The notes beneath the pieces were generated by a model that saw nothing but the letters and a program-made list of their open reading frames with translations, did not search any database and was not told where the DNA came from. 40,393 nucleotides of DNA from positions 1 through 40,393 of the forward strand of contig CAZDQL010000061.1 in assembly GCA_964507325.1 (NCBI GenBank), written 5' to 3'. A program made the position numbers and the translations under genes. Each line of letters opens with the position of its first letter. The first letter of the stretch is position 1. Source of the DNA: CAZDQL01 sp964507325 (lineage in GTDB: Bacteria > Planctomycetota > UBA1135 > GCA-002686595). Below are positions 15,020 to 22,983 of the stretch, piece after piece.

Positions 15020-18000
15020 TCAGTCGGTGATCAGGTCCAACTCGGCCACGGCGGCGAAGAAGTTGCCGTTCACCTCCGAGTTGGCGACGAGGCGCAGGAA
15101 GCGGGCGGTGAGGGGGCGGTCGAAGAGCACCCGCTGTCGCCCGGTCTCGTCCCCCCAGCGCCCCGTCACTGCCGCGGCGGCGAGGTCCGACGGGTCGTTC
15201 CCCACGCAGACCTCGAACTCGGCGATGCGGCCGTTGGCCATGTCCTGCCGCGGCAGGTACTCGAGTCCGGACAGTTTCACGGGACGCCCGAGGTCGAGGG
15301 TGAGGTGGTGGGGGTGGTCGGTTCGCTCCTCACCCCAGGGCGTGTGCCAGAAGGTGGTGGGGTCGCCGTCGATCGCCAGGGCGGCGGGGAAGTCGGCGTG
15401 GGCGTTGTCGGCGGTGATCGTGGCGCCGAGGCGCTCGAGGGCGCTCGGCGAGCGCACGCGGGAGCGCAGGAGGTCCGCCGGGGTCTCCACCTCCGGAGCG
15501 AAGTCCTCGCTCGTCGCGTAGGCCAGGAGGCTCGAGCGCAGCTGCCGCCGCACCGGGTCGTCGTCGAGGCCCTGCTCGACGTCGATCGAGCTGACGAGCA
15601 AGCGCCCCGCTCCGACGCGCGCCTCGAAGAGGAGCGCCAGCCGCTCGTTGGTGAACCAATCCGGCACCACCTGCACCAGCGGCCGCAGCTCCGGCGGGAA
15701 GCCGTCCAGGGGGAAGGGAGCCGCGTTCGAGATCGCGTACCACCACTGCCAATCGGAGTGGTAGTCCGTCGGGAACCCACGCAGGACCGGGTGGGAGGGG
15801 GAGCAGAGGATCCCGAGGGTGTGCGGGGGCTGCCCGCGCGTCCACGAGGTGTTCCAGAAGATGCTCGAGAAGGCCAGGGCGACGTCCGTTCGGACGCGGT
15901 GGGGGGGCGGAGTCCAGAGGACGCGCCCGCCGGCGGCGAGGGCTTCGAGGGCGACCTCCAGGTCGGGGGTCACGAGCAGATCGTCGCTCGGTTCCGCCGG
16001 CAGCGCCTCGGGATAGACCCACAGGTTCCAGTCGTTGGCGATCTCAGTGCCATCGATCGACGCGACGAGCCGCAGCGCCGCCGGTCCGGGGATGCCGTCG
16101 AGGGGAACCACGATCTCGCCGCAGGGGGTCAGCTCTCCGGTGGTGAGGGTCCGCGGGGGAAGGGTCCCCGTGGCGCGCACGTGGCCCTCCCGGGTCTCCA
16201 GACGCCAGCGGAGCTCCGCATCCTCGAGGTCGGCTGGACCGTAGTGCGCCACCTCGAGGGCCGCGTGCAGGGTCTCGCCGCTCGTGAACACGCGCTTCTC
16301 GAGCCGCGCCAGGGGCACGGTGGGGCCACAGAAGCGGTGGTACTCCGCCGGCGTGCAGTAGGGCTTCGAGTCCCAGAAGGGGTCGAGCACGCCCACCAGC
16401 GCCGTGCCCTGTCCCGGGAAGTCGTGCAGGTCGAGGAGCTGGAAGCCCCCCATGCCGGGGGTGCGCAGGGCGGACTCGATCTCCTCCTTGTAGCACGCGA
16501 GCTGCAGGCGCCCCGACGCCAGGAGGAAGTCCCGCGCCAGGTCGCCCATGTGGTTGGCGTTCAGGGTGTCGCGGAAGAGCTCGAAGCTCTTCGCCTTCAG
16601 GTAGCCGGTGTGCTTCGGGATCTGATCGAAGTCGGGGTAGACGCACCACTGACCGATCTCGTGACTGACCACCGGCTTGTCGTGGCGGGCGACGAAGTCG
16701 CGGAAGTCGCTGGCCGTCTCCGGCGGCCGGGCGTTGACGCGGCTCGAGAGTCCCGCTCCCCAGTGCTGGATGCGGGGCTCGGGGGTGGAGTGGAAGTCGC
16801 TCTCGGGGATGAGGGGCCAGCCGGCGCCGCTCGTGTAGAGGTGGCGCGCGTCGCCCGCGCGCCACTCCTCGACGAGTCCGGCCAGGTACTCGCGCTGCTT
16901 GCCACCCCCCGGCTCGTTGCCGTAGGCCAGCATCAGGAGGCTCGGGTGGTTGCCGTAGCGGCGCAGGATCTCGCGCGCCTCCCGCCGGATCCACTCGTCC
17001 TGGGGCTGGCCGTCGCCGACGCTCGCCCAGGCGGCGGCTTCCACCTGGAGGTAGACGCCCAGCTCGTCCGCGGCGACGAAGGCGGCCTCCGGCGGGCACC
17101 AGGAGTGGAAGCGCAGGTGGTTCAGGCCGTGGGCCTGGCAGACGCGCAGGATGCGTCGCCACTCGCCGGCGTCCATGGGGGGGTGCCCGGTGAGGGGGAA
17201 GATGCAGCACTCGAGGGTGCCGCGCAGGAAGATCGGCCGGCCGTTGACGGTGATCTGGGTGCCGTCGGTGGCCACCTCCCGGAACCCGATGCGCAGGCGA
17301 CGCGCGTCGGTGGCGGTGGGGGAATCCGGTTGCGAGCGCAGCTCCACGTCGACGTCGTAGAGCGCGGGCTGGAACTCGTCCCAGGGGAGCGGCGGAGCGT
17401 CGAAGGCGCAGTCGACCTCGATCGTCGCCTCGGCCTCGTCGAGCTCGAAGGGGTGGCTCGTGGAGAGGATCTCCCGCCCCTCGCCCGCGACCGGACCGGT
17501 GACGTGCACGGCGAGGGTGCCGCGGGTCTCGCGGGGGTGCTCCTGACCGATCGTCACCTGCAGACGCATCCCGTCGATCCCCGGCTGCGGGAAGACCTGG
17601 ACCTCCTCCAGCCACGGACCGTCGGTGGCGCGCAACCGGAGCTCACCCACGACGCCGTTCCAGTTCGACTGGGTGTGGTCGGAGACGCTGTGGGCGTTGA
17701 TGCCCACGTCGACGTGGAGGCGGTTGTCGATCCGCAGGGTGAGGACGTGGGTGCCGGCCGCGAGCGGCGACGGGAGCTCGTAGAGGTGGGGGGTGGAGAG
17801 GCTCGTACGCTCGCCGATCTCTCGGGCGCCGAGCCAGAGTCGCGTCGTCCAGTGGCAGCGCTCGAGCTCCAGGGTCACCCGCTTCCCCACCCACTCCTCG
17901 GGGATCACCACCTCCCGCTGGTACCAGGCCGCGCCGACGTAGTGGCGGTCCGGCTGCAGCCAGAAGGGGATCTTGACCGCGCCCGGTTCGCGGTAGGGCG

Positions 18001-18262
18001 CCAGCGCCTCGTCCTCGAACCAGGAGCGGTCGTTGACGCCGGCGGTCCACTCCGTCGCGACGGTCACCTCCTCGCCGAACCCCTGGGCCTGGAGGATCCC
18101 CGGGAGCTGGATCCGCTCGGGGAGCTCCCGGAACCACCAGCTCTCGGCGACCCCCCGATCCTCGGGGTCGAGGGCGAAGCGCCACTCGCCGGCGAGATCG
18201 ATCTCCCCGGTCGTCGGTGCAGGAGCGGCCAAGAGCAACAAGAGGGCGTGCAGCGGGAACAT
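15020..18262 (-). CDS. Exported glycoside hydrolase family 2 protein with C-terminal F5/8-type domain
   Basis: A 1080-residue secreted enzyme. The ATG at 18262 is preferred over the GTG three codons upstream because GGAGG sits eight bases before it. A signal peptide (MFPLHALLLLLAAPAP) is followed by the GH2 sugar-binding jelly roll (residues 20-200), the Ig-like domain and the TIM barrel. The likely acid/base is Glu450 in AYGNEPGG and the nucleophile Glu535 in VVSHEIGQW, 85 residues apart. A Trp-rich module follows, and the last 140 residues form an F5/8-type C (discoidin) domain with AIDGDPTTFWHT and RFLRLV. The family covers beta-galactosidases, mannosidases and glucuronidases; the exact substrate is not evident. 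Both catalytic Glu are present, so activity on extracellular glycans is likely. It is divergent from the AlkX-type gene across only 32 bp. Confidence 0.92.
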   Translation of the reverse strand: MFPLHALLLLLAAPAPTTGEIDLAGEWRFALDPEDRGVAESWWFRELPERIQLPGILQAQGFGEEVTVATEWTAGVNDRSWFEDEALAPYREPGAVKIPFWLQPDRHYVGAAWYQREVVIPEEWVGKRVTLELERCHWTTRLWLGAREIGERTSLSTPHLYELPSPLAAGTHVLTLRIDNRLHVDVGINAHSVSDHTQSNWNGVVGELRLRATDGPWLEEVQVFPQPGIDGMRLQVTIGQEHPRETRGTLAVHVTGPVAGEGREILSTSHPFELDEAEATIEVDCAFDAPPLPWDEFQPALYDVDVELRSQPDSPTATDARRLRIGFREVATDGTQITVNGRPIFLRGTLECCIFPLTGHPPMDAGEWRRILRVCQAHGLNHLRFHSWCPPEAAFVAADELGVYLQVEAAAWASVGDGQPQDEWIRREAREILRRYGNHPSLLMLAYGNEPGGGKQREYLAGLVEEWRAGDARHLYTSGAGWPLIPESDFHSTPEPRIQHWGAGLSSRVNARPPETASDFRDFVARHDKPVVSHEIGQWCVYPDFDQIPKHTGYLKAKSFELFRDTLNANHMGDLARDFLLASGRLQLACYKEEIESALRTPGMGGFQLLDLHDFPGQGTALVGVLDPFWDSKPYCTPAEYHRFCGPTVPLARLEKRVFTSGETLHAALEVAHYGPADLEDAELRWRLETREGHVRATGTLPPRTLTTGELTPCGEIVVPLDGIPGPAALRLVASIDGTEIANDWNLWVYPEALPAEPSDDLLVTPDLEVALEALAAGGRVLWTPPPHRVRTDVALAFSSIFWNTSWTRGQPPHTLGILCSPSHPVLRGFPTDYHSDWQWWYAISNAAPFPLDGFPPELRPLVQVVPDWFTNERLALLFEARVGAGRLLVSSIDVEQGLDDDPVRRQLRSSLLAYATSEDFAPEVETPADLLRSRVRSPSALERLGATITADNAHADFPAALAIDGDPTTFWHTPWGEERTDHPHHLTLDLGRPVKLSGLEYLPRQDMANGRIAEFEVCVGNDPSDLAAAAVTGRWGDETGRQRVLFDRPLTARFLRLVANSEVNGNFFAAVAELDLITD

Positions 18263-18282
18263 GGCGATCACCTCCGGGGCGC

Positions 18283-18289
18283 TATCCTA
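18283..18289. promoter_or_regulatory. Overlapping divergent -10 elements (TATCCT / TAGGAT)
   Basis: In the 32-bp gap between the GH2 and AlkX-type genes, TATCCT (18283-18288, plus) ends six bases before the AlkX ATG, the spacing of a leaderless promoter. The same bases read backwards (18289-18284) give TAGGAT for the GH2 gene, leaving a leader of about 15 nt that contains its GGAGG. Both promoters could not be occupied at once. The -35 regions would fall inside the coding sequences and show no match. Confidence 0.4.
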
Positions 18290-18294
18290 CTTCG

Positions 18295-19479
18295 ATGGGT
18301 CCTTACCGAGTGGATCGCGCAACGGTCCGGCGACTCTGGCTCCAGCGCCAGGGGCTGACGGACCCCCGCGCCGGGAAGCTCACCAAGCGCGCCTTCGTCG
18401 CCCACCTCGAGCGCACCGGCGGTCTGCAGCTCGACAGCGTCAACGCCGTCGACCGCGCCCACTACTTGACCCTCTGGAGCCGCTTCGGCGCCTACGACCG
18501 CAAGCGGGTCGACCGCTGGACCTACCGCGACCGCGCCGCCTTCGAGCACTGGGGGCACGAGGCGTGCATCCTGCCGTGGAGTCGTCTGCCCCTGAGCCTG
18601 CGGGGGATGCGCAACTTCCGCCCCGACCAGTCCTGGTGGCGGGAGTACCTGCCGTCGCGCGCCTCGGTCCGCCGCGTCCTGAGACGGCTGCGGGAGGAGG
18701 GTCCGCTGGAGAGCGGCCAGTTCGAGCGCGGCCAGGAGCCGCCGGGGGACTGGGCGCTGCCCAAGGAGGACAAGCGCGCCCTGCACCTCTTGTGGTGGCG
18801 CGGCCGGATCGCGGTCACCACCCGACGCCACTTCCGCCGGGTGTACGACCTCGCCGAGCGGGTCTACGGTGACGCGCGTCCGGCGAGGACGGCGGACTAC
18901 GTGGACGGCTGGCTCCTGACCGGCCTGGCGGGCAACGGCGTGGCGACCGAGAAGCACCTGACGGGCTACTTCACCGCCCCCCGGCTGAAGGCCCCGGAGC
19001 GCCGGCGCGTCCTCGACCGCAACCTGAAGCGGGGGCGCGTCGTCGAGGTGGAGGTCGAGGGGGCGCGGGGTCGCTGGTTCGCCCGGCCGGAGGACCTGGA
19101 GGGCGCCGGTGCGCTGCCCGAAGCGACGGGCACGACCCTCCTGTGTCCCTTCGACTCCCTCCTCTGGCGCCGCGAAAGGGCCGAGGAGCTGCTCGGCTTC
19201 CACTACCGGGTCGAGATCTACACCCCCGCGGCCAAACGGCGCTACGGGTACTACGTGATGCCGATCCTGCACGCGGGGCGTCTCGTCGGTCGGCTCGATC
19301 CCAAGCTCCACCGCGAGAGGGGCGAGCTCGAGATCAAGAGCATCCACCTGGAAGAGGACTTCCGTCGCTCGCGTGTCTTCGAGAATGCCCTGGCAGAGAC
19401 GCTTCACGACCTGGCGGACTTCCTGTCGGCGACCTCGGTCCGCTGGCCGCGCGGCTGGCCGCGCCGAACCGCAAAGTAG
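18295..19479 (+). CDS. YcaQ/AlkX-type winged-helix DNA glycosylase (HTH_42 family)
   Basis: A 394-residue protein of the YcaQ/AlkZ family, which unhooks interstrand cross-links and removes bulky alkylated bases. The key segment is GLQLDSVNAVDRAHYLTLWSR near residues 43-63. It contains the Gln-x-Asp motif of the YcaQ branch, where AlkZ has Gln-x-Gln. FEHWGHEACILPW and LLCPFDSLLWRRER further on are also family hallmarks, as are the three tandem winged-helix units. Length and start agree with the family; the ATG at 18295 lacks a Shine-Dalgarno sequence and appears leaderless. The enzyme would act in the cytoplasm on DNA. Its neighbours (GH2, transglutaminase-like) are unrelated in function. Confidence 0.9.
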   Translation: MGPYRVDRATVRRLWLQRQGLTDPRAGKLTKRAFVAHLERTGGLQLDSVNAVDRAHYLTLWSRFGAYDRKRVDRWTYRDRAAFEHWGHEACILPWSRLPLSLRGMRNFRPDQSWWREYLPSRASVRRVLRRLREEGPLESGQFERGQEPPGDWALPKEDKRALHLLWWRGRIAVTTRRHFRRVYDLAERVYGDARPARTADYVDGWLLTGLAGNGVATEKHLTGYFTAPRLKAPERRRVLDRNLKRGRVVEVEVEGARGRWFARPEDLEGAGALPEATGTTLLCPFDSLLWRRERAEELLGFHYRVEIYTPAAKRRYGYYVMPILHAGRLVGRLDPKLHRERGELEIKSIHLEEDFRRSRVFENALAETLHDLADFLSATSVRWPRGWPRRTAK

Positions 19480-19489
19480 CTGGATCACC

Positions 19490-21382
19490 ATGCCTCGACG
19501 CTCCCCACTCGGACTCCTCGCCGCCTCACCCCTCCTCCTCGCCGCGAGCGCAACGGAGGCCGAGGAGGAGTTGCTCCAAGCCGTTCGGTCCGGAGCCTCC
19601 CTGCGGACCGTCGTGCGCGAGTTCGAGCCGTACGCGGAGGAGCGTGCGCGGGAGGCGACGGAGCCCACCGGGCTGCCCTCCGACTTCTGGCCCTGGCTGG
19701 GGAGGCAGCGCGAGCTGCGCAGCGACCTCCTCGCCGGCCTCCACCCCGCCTACCCGCCGAAGGTCGTGTGGAACCTGGAGCGACTGCGCTCCACCCGGCC
19801 CAAAGGCGTGGTCGACCATACCCACCTGGCCCTCGCCTTCGCCTTCGCCTGGGGCGCGGGGGAGGGGCTCGAGCCCGAGCGCTACTGGATCGACGACTGG
19901 CTCCTGGAGGAGCGCGAGAACCCGTCGATGTGCGTCTCCTTCGCGGACTACCTCGACCACGAGAGGCGGCTGCGCGTCCCGCTCGACGTCTACCCGTGGC
20001 CGCTCCTGGTCTGGTTGGCGGACGGCGAGGTGCCCCTCGACGAACGGCGTTGGGCCGTCGAGCGCTACGGCGACCTGGAGCTCGACGCGTACGGTGGGCT
20101 CTTCGCCCAGGTTCCCTACAACCTCGAGGGTCTCTCGGGCAGGCCGGCTCGCCTCTGGAACTACCTCGAGACGGGCGGCCCCTGCACGCAGAACGTCCAG
20201 TTCTCCAACGGCGTGATGAAGTCGCTGGGGGTGCCCTGCTTCTGGTCCGGCGGGCCGGGCCACACCTGGCCCTGTTGGTTCGCGCCCGCCGGCAGGGGGA
20301 AGTTCCAGCTCCAGCGCACGAACTACATCGGCAACCGCACGGGCACGGTGCGCGATCCCCTGGGACGCGGGTACCTCTCCGAGGACTCGATCCGCCTGCT
20401 CACCGCCGCCTGCGGGGACTTCGAGGGGTTGCGCCGTGCCCGCGTCGCGACCCACGTCTACGAGCTCCTACCCGCAGAGGCGCGCAGTGAGGGACTGGGC
20501 CTGCTGCGCAACGCGGTCTCGGAGAGTCCCTTCTGCGAGCAGGCGTGGCTCGCGATCGCGACGGCGTCGGCGCAGGGGGTCCTGCCCGCCGCCGCGGGTT
20601 CCAGGCTGCTGGGGCGGATGCTGCGCGAGACCCCCGACTTCGCGACCCTCCACCTGGAGGTGTTGGAGCGTGCGATCGGAACGCTGTCGGTCGAGGGCAG
20701 TCCTCCCCGCCCGACCTTGAAGGACGCGCGGCGCCTGATCGCGAAGGCGATCGAGCTGGTGGAGACGCGCGACCGCCCCGACCTGAGGCTCGAGCTGCGA
20801 CGGCTGCAGGTGCGGGCCCTCGCCGCCGAGGGCGCGCCGCAGGAGGCGGACCGGCTGCGGATCGCGCTCCTGCGCGAGGCCCGGGGGCGGGTGGAGGAGG
20901 AGGTGCGCGCGGACGGAACCGTGTGGACCCGGGCCGTAGGAGGCGACGGCGGCGGAGCGTTCGCCGAGCTCCCCGAGGACGCGGTCCTCGTCGGTCTCCG
21001 CTACGCGACCGCCGATTACTCCGGCCACCGGATCGTCGGTCGCCTGCAGGGCCTCTACCGTTCCGCGGACGGGACGCTGCAGGACGGTCGAGCGATCGGC
21101 GACGTCGGGCACGGCGAGGTCGAGCTGCTGGCGAGAGAGGGCTACGCGATCGGAGGCCTGCTGATGCGCGGTGGAGATCGGATCGACGGCTTCGAGATCC
21201 TTTTCCAGCGGCAGAGGGGCAGGCGCCTCGATCCCGACGACCTCTACCTCAGCGGCTGGCAGGGTGGAGCCGGGGGAGGAACGGAGGTGCTCCTGGGCGG
21301 CGACGGCCGAGTCGCCGTCGGCCTCCACGGTCGCCACGGCGCGAATCCGGACGCGATCGGCTTGATCCTGCGCGGGGACTGA
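19490..21382 (+). CDS. Secreted transglutaminase-like protein with C-terminal jacalin-like domain
   Basis: A 630-residue protein. The ATG at 19490, ten bases after the AlkX stop, gives a signal peptide (MPRRSPLGLLAASPLLLAAS); the longer upstream reading is antisense-like. Residues 60-330 are alpha-rich and contain Cys232 in GGPCTQNVQFSNG and His258 in GGPGHTWPCWF, the Cys/His pair of a transglutaminase-like fold seen in several planctomycete families. A helical TPR-like section with repeated Leu/Ala pattern lies around residues 330-470. The last 140 residues resemble a jacalin-type lectin: VLVGLRYATADY, a Gly-rich strand GWQGGAGGG, then VAVGLHGRHGANPDAIGLI. A cell-surface enzyme that binds glycan and acts on peptide or amide bonds fits. 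The lectin-like tail is a better match than the catalytic call, which rests on two residues and their context. Confidence 0.75.
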   Translation: MPRRSPLGLLAASPLLLAASATEAEEELLQAVRSGASLRTVVREFEPYAEERAREATEPTGLPSDFWPWLGRQRELRSDLLAGLHPAYPPKVVWNLERLRSTRPKGVVDHTHLALAFAFAWGAGEGLEPERYWIDDWLLEERENPSMCVSFADYLDHERRLRVPLDVYPWPLLVWLADGEVPLDERRWAVERYGDLELDAYGGLFAQVPYNLEGLSGRPARLWNYLETGGPCTQNVQFSNGVMKSLGVPCFWSGGPGHTWPCWFAPAGRGKFQLQRTNYIGNRTGTVRDPLGRGYLSEDSIRLLTAACGDFEGLRRARVATHVYELLPAEARSEGLGLLRNAVSESPFCEQAWLAIATASAQGVLPAAAGSRLLGRMLRETPDFATLHLEVLERAIGTLSVEGSPPRPTLKDARRLIAKAIELVETRDRPDLRLELRRLQVRALAAEGAPQEADRLRIALLREARGRVEEEVRADGTVWTRAVGGDGGGAFAELPEDAVLVGLRYATADYSGHRIVGRLQGLYRSADGTLQDGRAIGDVGHGEVELLAREGYAIGGLLMRGGDRIDGFEILFQRQRGRRLDPDDLYLSGWQGGAGGGTEVLLGGDGRVAVGLHGRHGANPDAIGLILRGD

Positions 21383-21386
21383 CGGG

Positions 21387-22811
21387 CTAGAGGTTGTAGT
21401 AGAGGTTCATCTCGAAGGGGTGCGGCCGGTTCCGGACGGCGATCACCTCCTTCGTCTTCTCGATCGCCCAGGTCTCCAGCAGCTCCCGGTTGAAGACGCC
21501 CCCCGCCAGCAGGTACTCGTGGTCCTCCTCGAGCGCCTGCAGAGCCTCCTCCAGGTTGGCCGGGAGGGAGTGCAGCTTGGACTGCTCCTCCTGCGACCAC
21601 TCGAAGACGTTGTCGTCGAAGGGGCCGTAGCCGTTCTCCGGCGTCGGCCGCGTGCGTCGAGCGATGCCGTCCAGCCCGGCCATCAGGAGGGCGCTCATCG
21701 CCAGGTAGTAGTTGCAGGTCCCGTCGGCGCTGCGGAACTCCATGCGCTTGGCGGCCTCGCTCGTCGCGTACTTGGGGATGCGGATCGCCGCGCTGCGGTT
21801 GGCCAGGCCGAAGAAGAGCTTGACCGGGGCCTCGAACCCCGGCAGCAGGCGCTTGTAGGAGTTGGTGCTGGGGTTGGTGAAGGCCACCAGGGAGCGGCCG
21901 TGCCGCAGGATGCCCCCGATGAAGAAGAGCGCCTCGTCGGAGAGGTCCGCGTAGGTTCCCTGCTGGTAGAAGATGTTGCGCCCCTGCTTGCGCAGCTGGA
22001 TGTGGAAGTGCATGCCGTTGCCGGGCTCGTCGTAGAGCGGCTTGGGCATGAAGGTCGCGGTCAGCCCATGCTTCAAGGCGCAGTTGTGGATGGCGTCCTT
22101 GATGTACATCATCTTGTCGGTGACCAGCTCGAAGGGGACCAGCTCCGTCTCGATCTCCTGCTGGCCCGAGAGCCCCACCTCGTGGTGGTGGTAGCGCACG
22201 GGGCATCCCAGGCTCTCGATCAGTTGCACCATCTCCCCGCGCACGTGGGCGTATTTGTCGAAGGGCGTGTCGATGTGGTAGCCCTTGCGGTTGGACACCG
22301 CCGTGCCGTCGATGTCCCGGTAGCCACCGGGCAGGTCGTCCTTGTTCTCCGCCGATGTGAAGCGGTAGCCGGCGCTGAACTTGCCGTTGTCGATGACCGC
22401 CTCGTTGAAGAGGTAGAACTCGAACTCCGGGATCCAGAGGGACTCGTCGGCGATGCCGGTGCTCTGCATGTACTCGTGCGCCCGCTTGGCGACGGTGCGC
22501 GAGTCCTTGTTGACCCCGATGCGCGTGTCGGCGTCGCAGATGTAGCAGAGCATCCTGAGCGTCGGCACCTCGCAGAAGGGATCGATGACCGCCGTGGAGA
22601 GGTCCGGCATCAGGACCATGTCCCCCGACTCCACCGAGCTCATGCCGGGGATGCTGGAGCCGTCGAAGGAGATGCCGTGCTCCATGACGTGTGCCAGTCG
22701 GCGGGCGGGGAAGGAGATGTGGTACCAGTTGCACACCAGGTCCGGGTACTTGAGGTCGATCGTGTCGATCTGGTTCTCCGAGATCAGGCGCTCTACTCGC
22801 TCGAGGTCCAT
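21387..22811 (-). CDS. glnA: Glutamine synthetase, type I
   Basis: A 474-residue type I glutamine synthetase that makes glutamine from glutamate, ammonia and ATP. Visible are SFDGSSIPG, the metal and glutamate ligands in EFEFYLF and GLSGQQEIETE, the GMHFHIQL histidine motif, the ATP-site NPSTNSYKRLLPG, and RIPKYATSEAAKRMEFRSAD. The C-terminus is HPFEMNLYYNL. The position of the adenylylated Tyr in enteric enzymes (NLYDLP) reads NVFEWS, so Phe403 replaces it and covalent control by GlnE is not expected. Length fits the family. It is convergent with the transglutaminase-like gene (4 bp apart) and divergent from the gene at 22984. A TTGACA hexamer upstream (22902-22907) may belong to its promoter. 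Confidence 0.95.
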   Translation of the reverse strand: MDLERVERLISENQIDTIDLKYPDLVCNWYHISFPARRLAHVMEHGISFDGSSIPGMSSVESGDMVLMPDLSTAVIDPFCEVPTLRMLCYICDADTRIGVNKDSRTVAKRAHEYMQSTGIADESLWIPEFEFYLFNEAVIDNGKFSAGYRFTSAENKDDLPGGYRDIDGTAVSNRKGYHIDTPFDKYAHVRGEMVQLIESLGCPVRYHHHEVGLSGQQEIETELVPFELVTDKMMYIKDAIHNCALKHGLTATFMPKPLYDEPGNGMHFHIQLRKQGRNIFYQQGTYADLSDEALFFIGGILRHGRSLVAFTNPSTNSYKRLLPGFEAPVKLFFGLANRSAAIRIPKYATSEAAKRMEFRSADGTCNYYLAMSALLMAGLDGIARRTRPTPENGYGPFDDNVFEWSQEEQSKLHSLPANLEEALQALEEDHEYLLAGGVFNRELLETWAIEKTKEVIAVRNRPHPFEMNLYYNL

Positions 22812-22901
22812 CGTCGCTCCGGGGGTGGTCGCGATGGGCCCATGGCCGGACCGGCCGCCTCACCGCGTCGTGCGGCCTCAGTCTCATCTGCGGCGGCGAG
22901 C

Positions 22902-22907
22902 TGTCAA
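22902..22907 (-). promoter_or_regulatory. Candidate -35 (TTGACA) upstream of glnA
   Basis: A perfect TTGACA on the minus strand, 90 bases before the glnA start. At 17 bp spacing the -10 would be AGACTG, a poor match, so the promoter is uncertain. No sigma54 GG-N10-GC element is seen in the same spacer. Confidence 0.25.
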
Positions 22908-22983
22908 TGGCACCAAGGACCCGTGGCGTCCGGACCTAGTTCACGCCGGTGGATCGATCTCCGAGCGGTACACTCGACCCACC

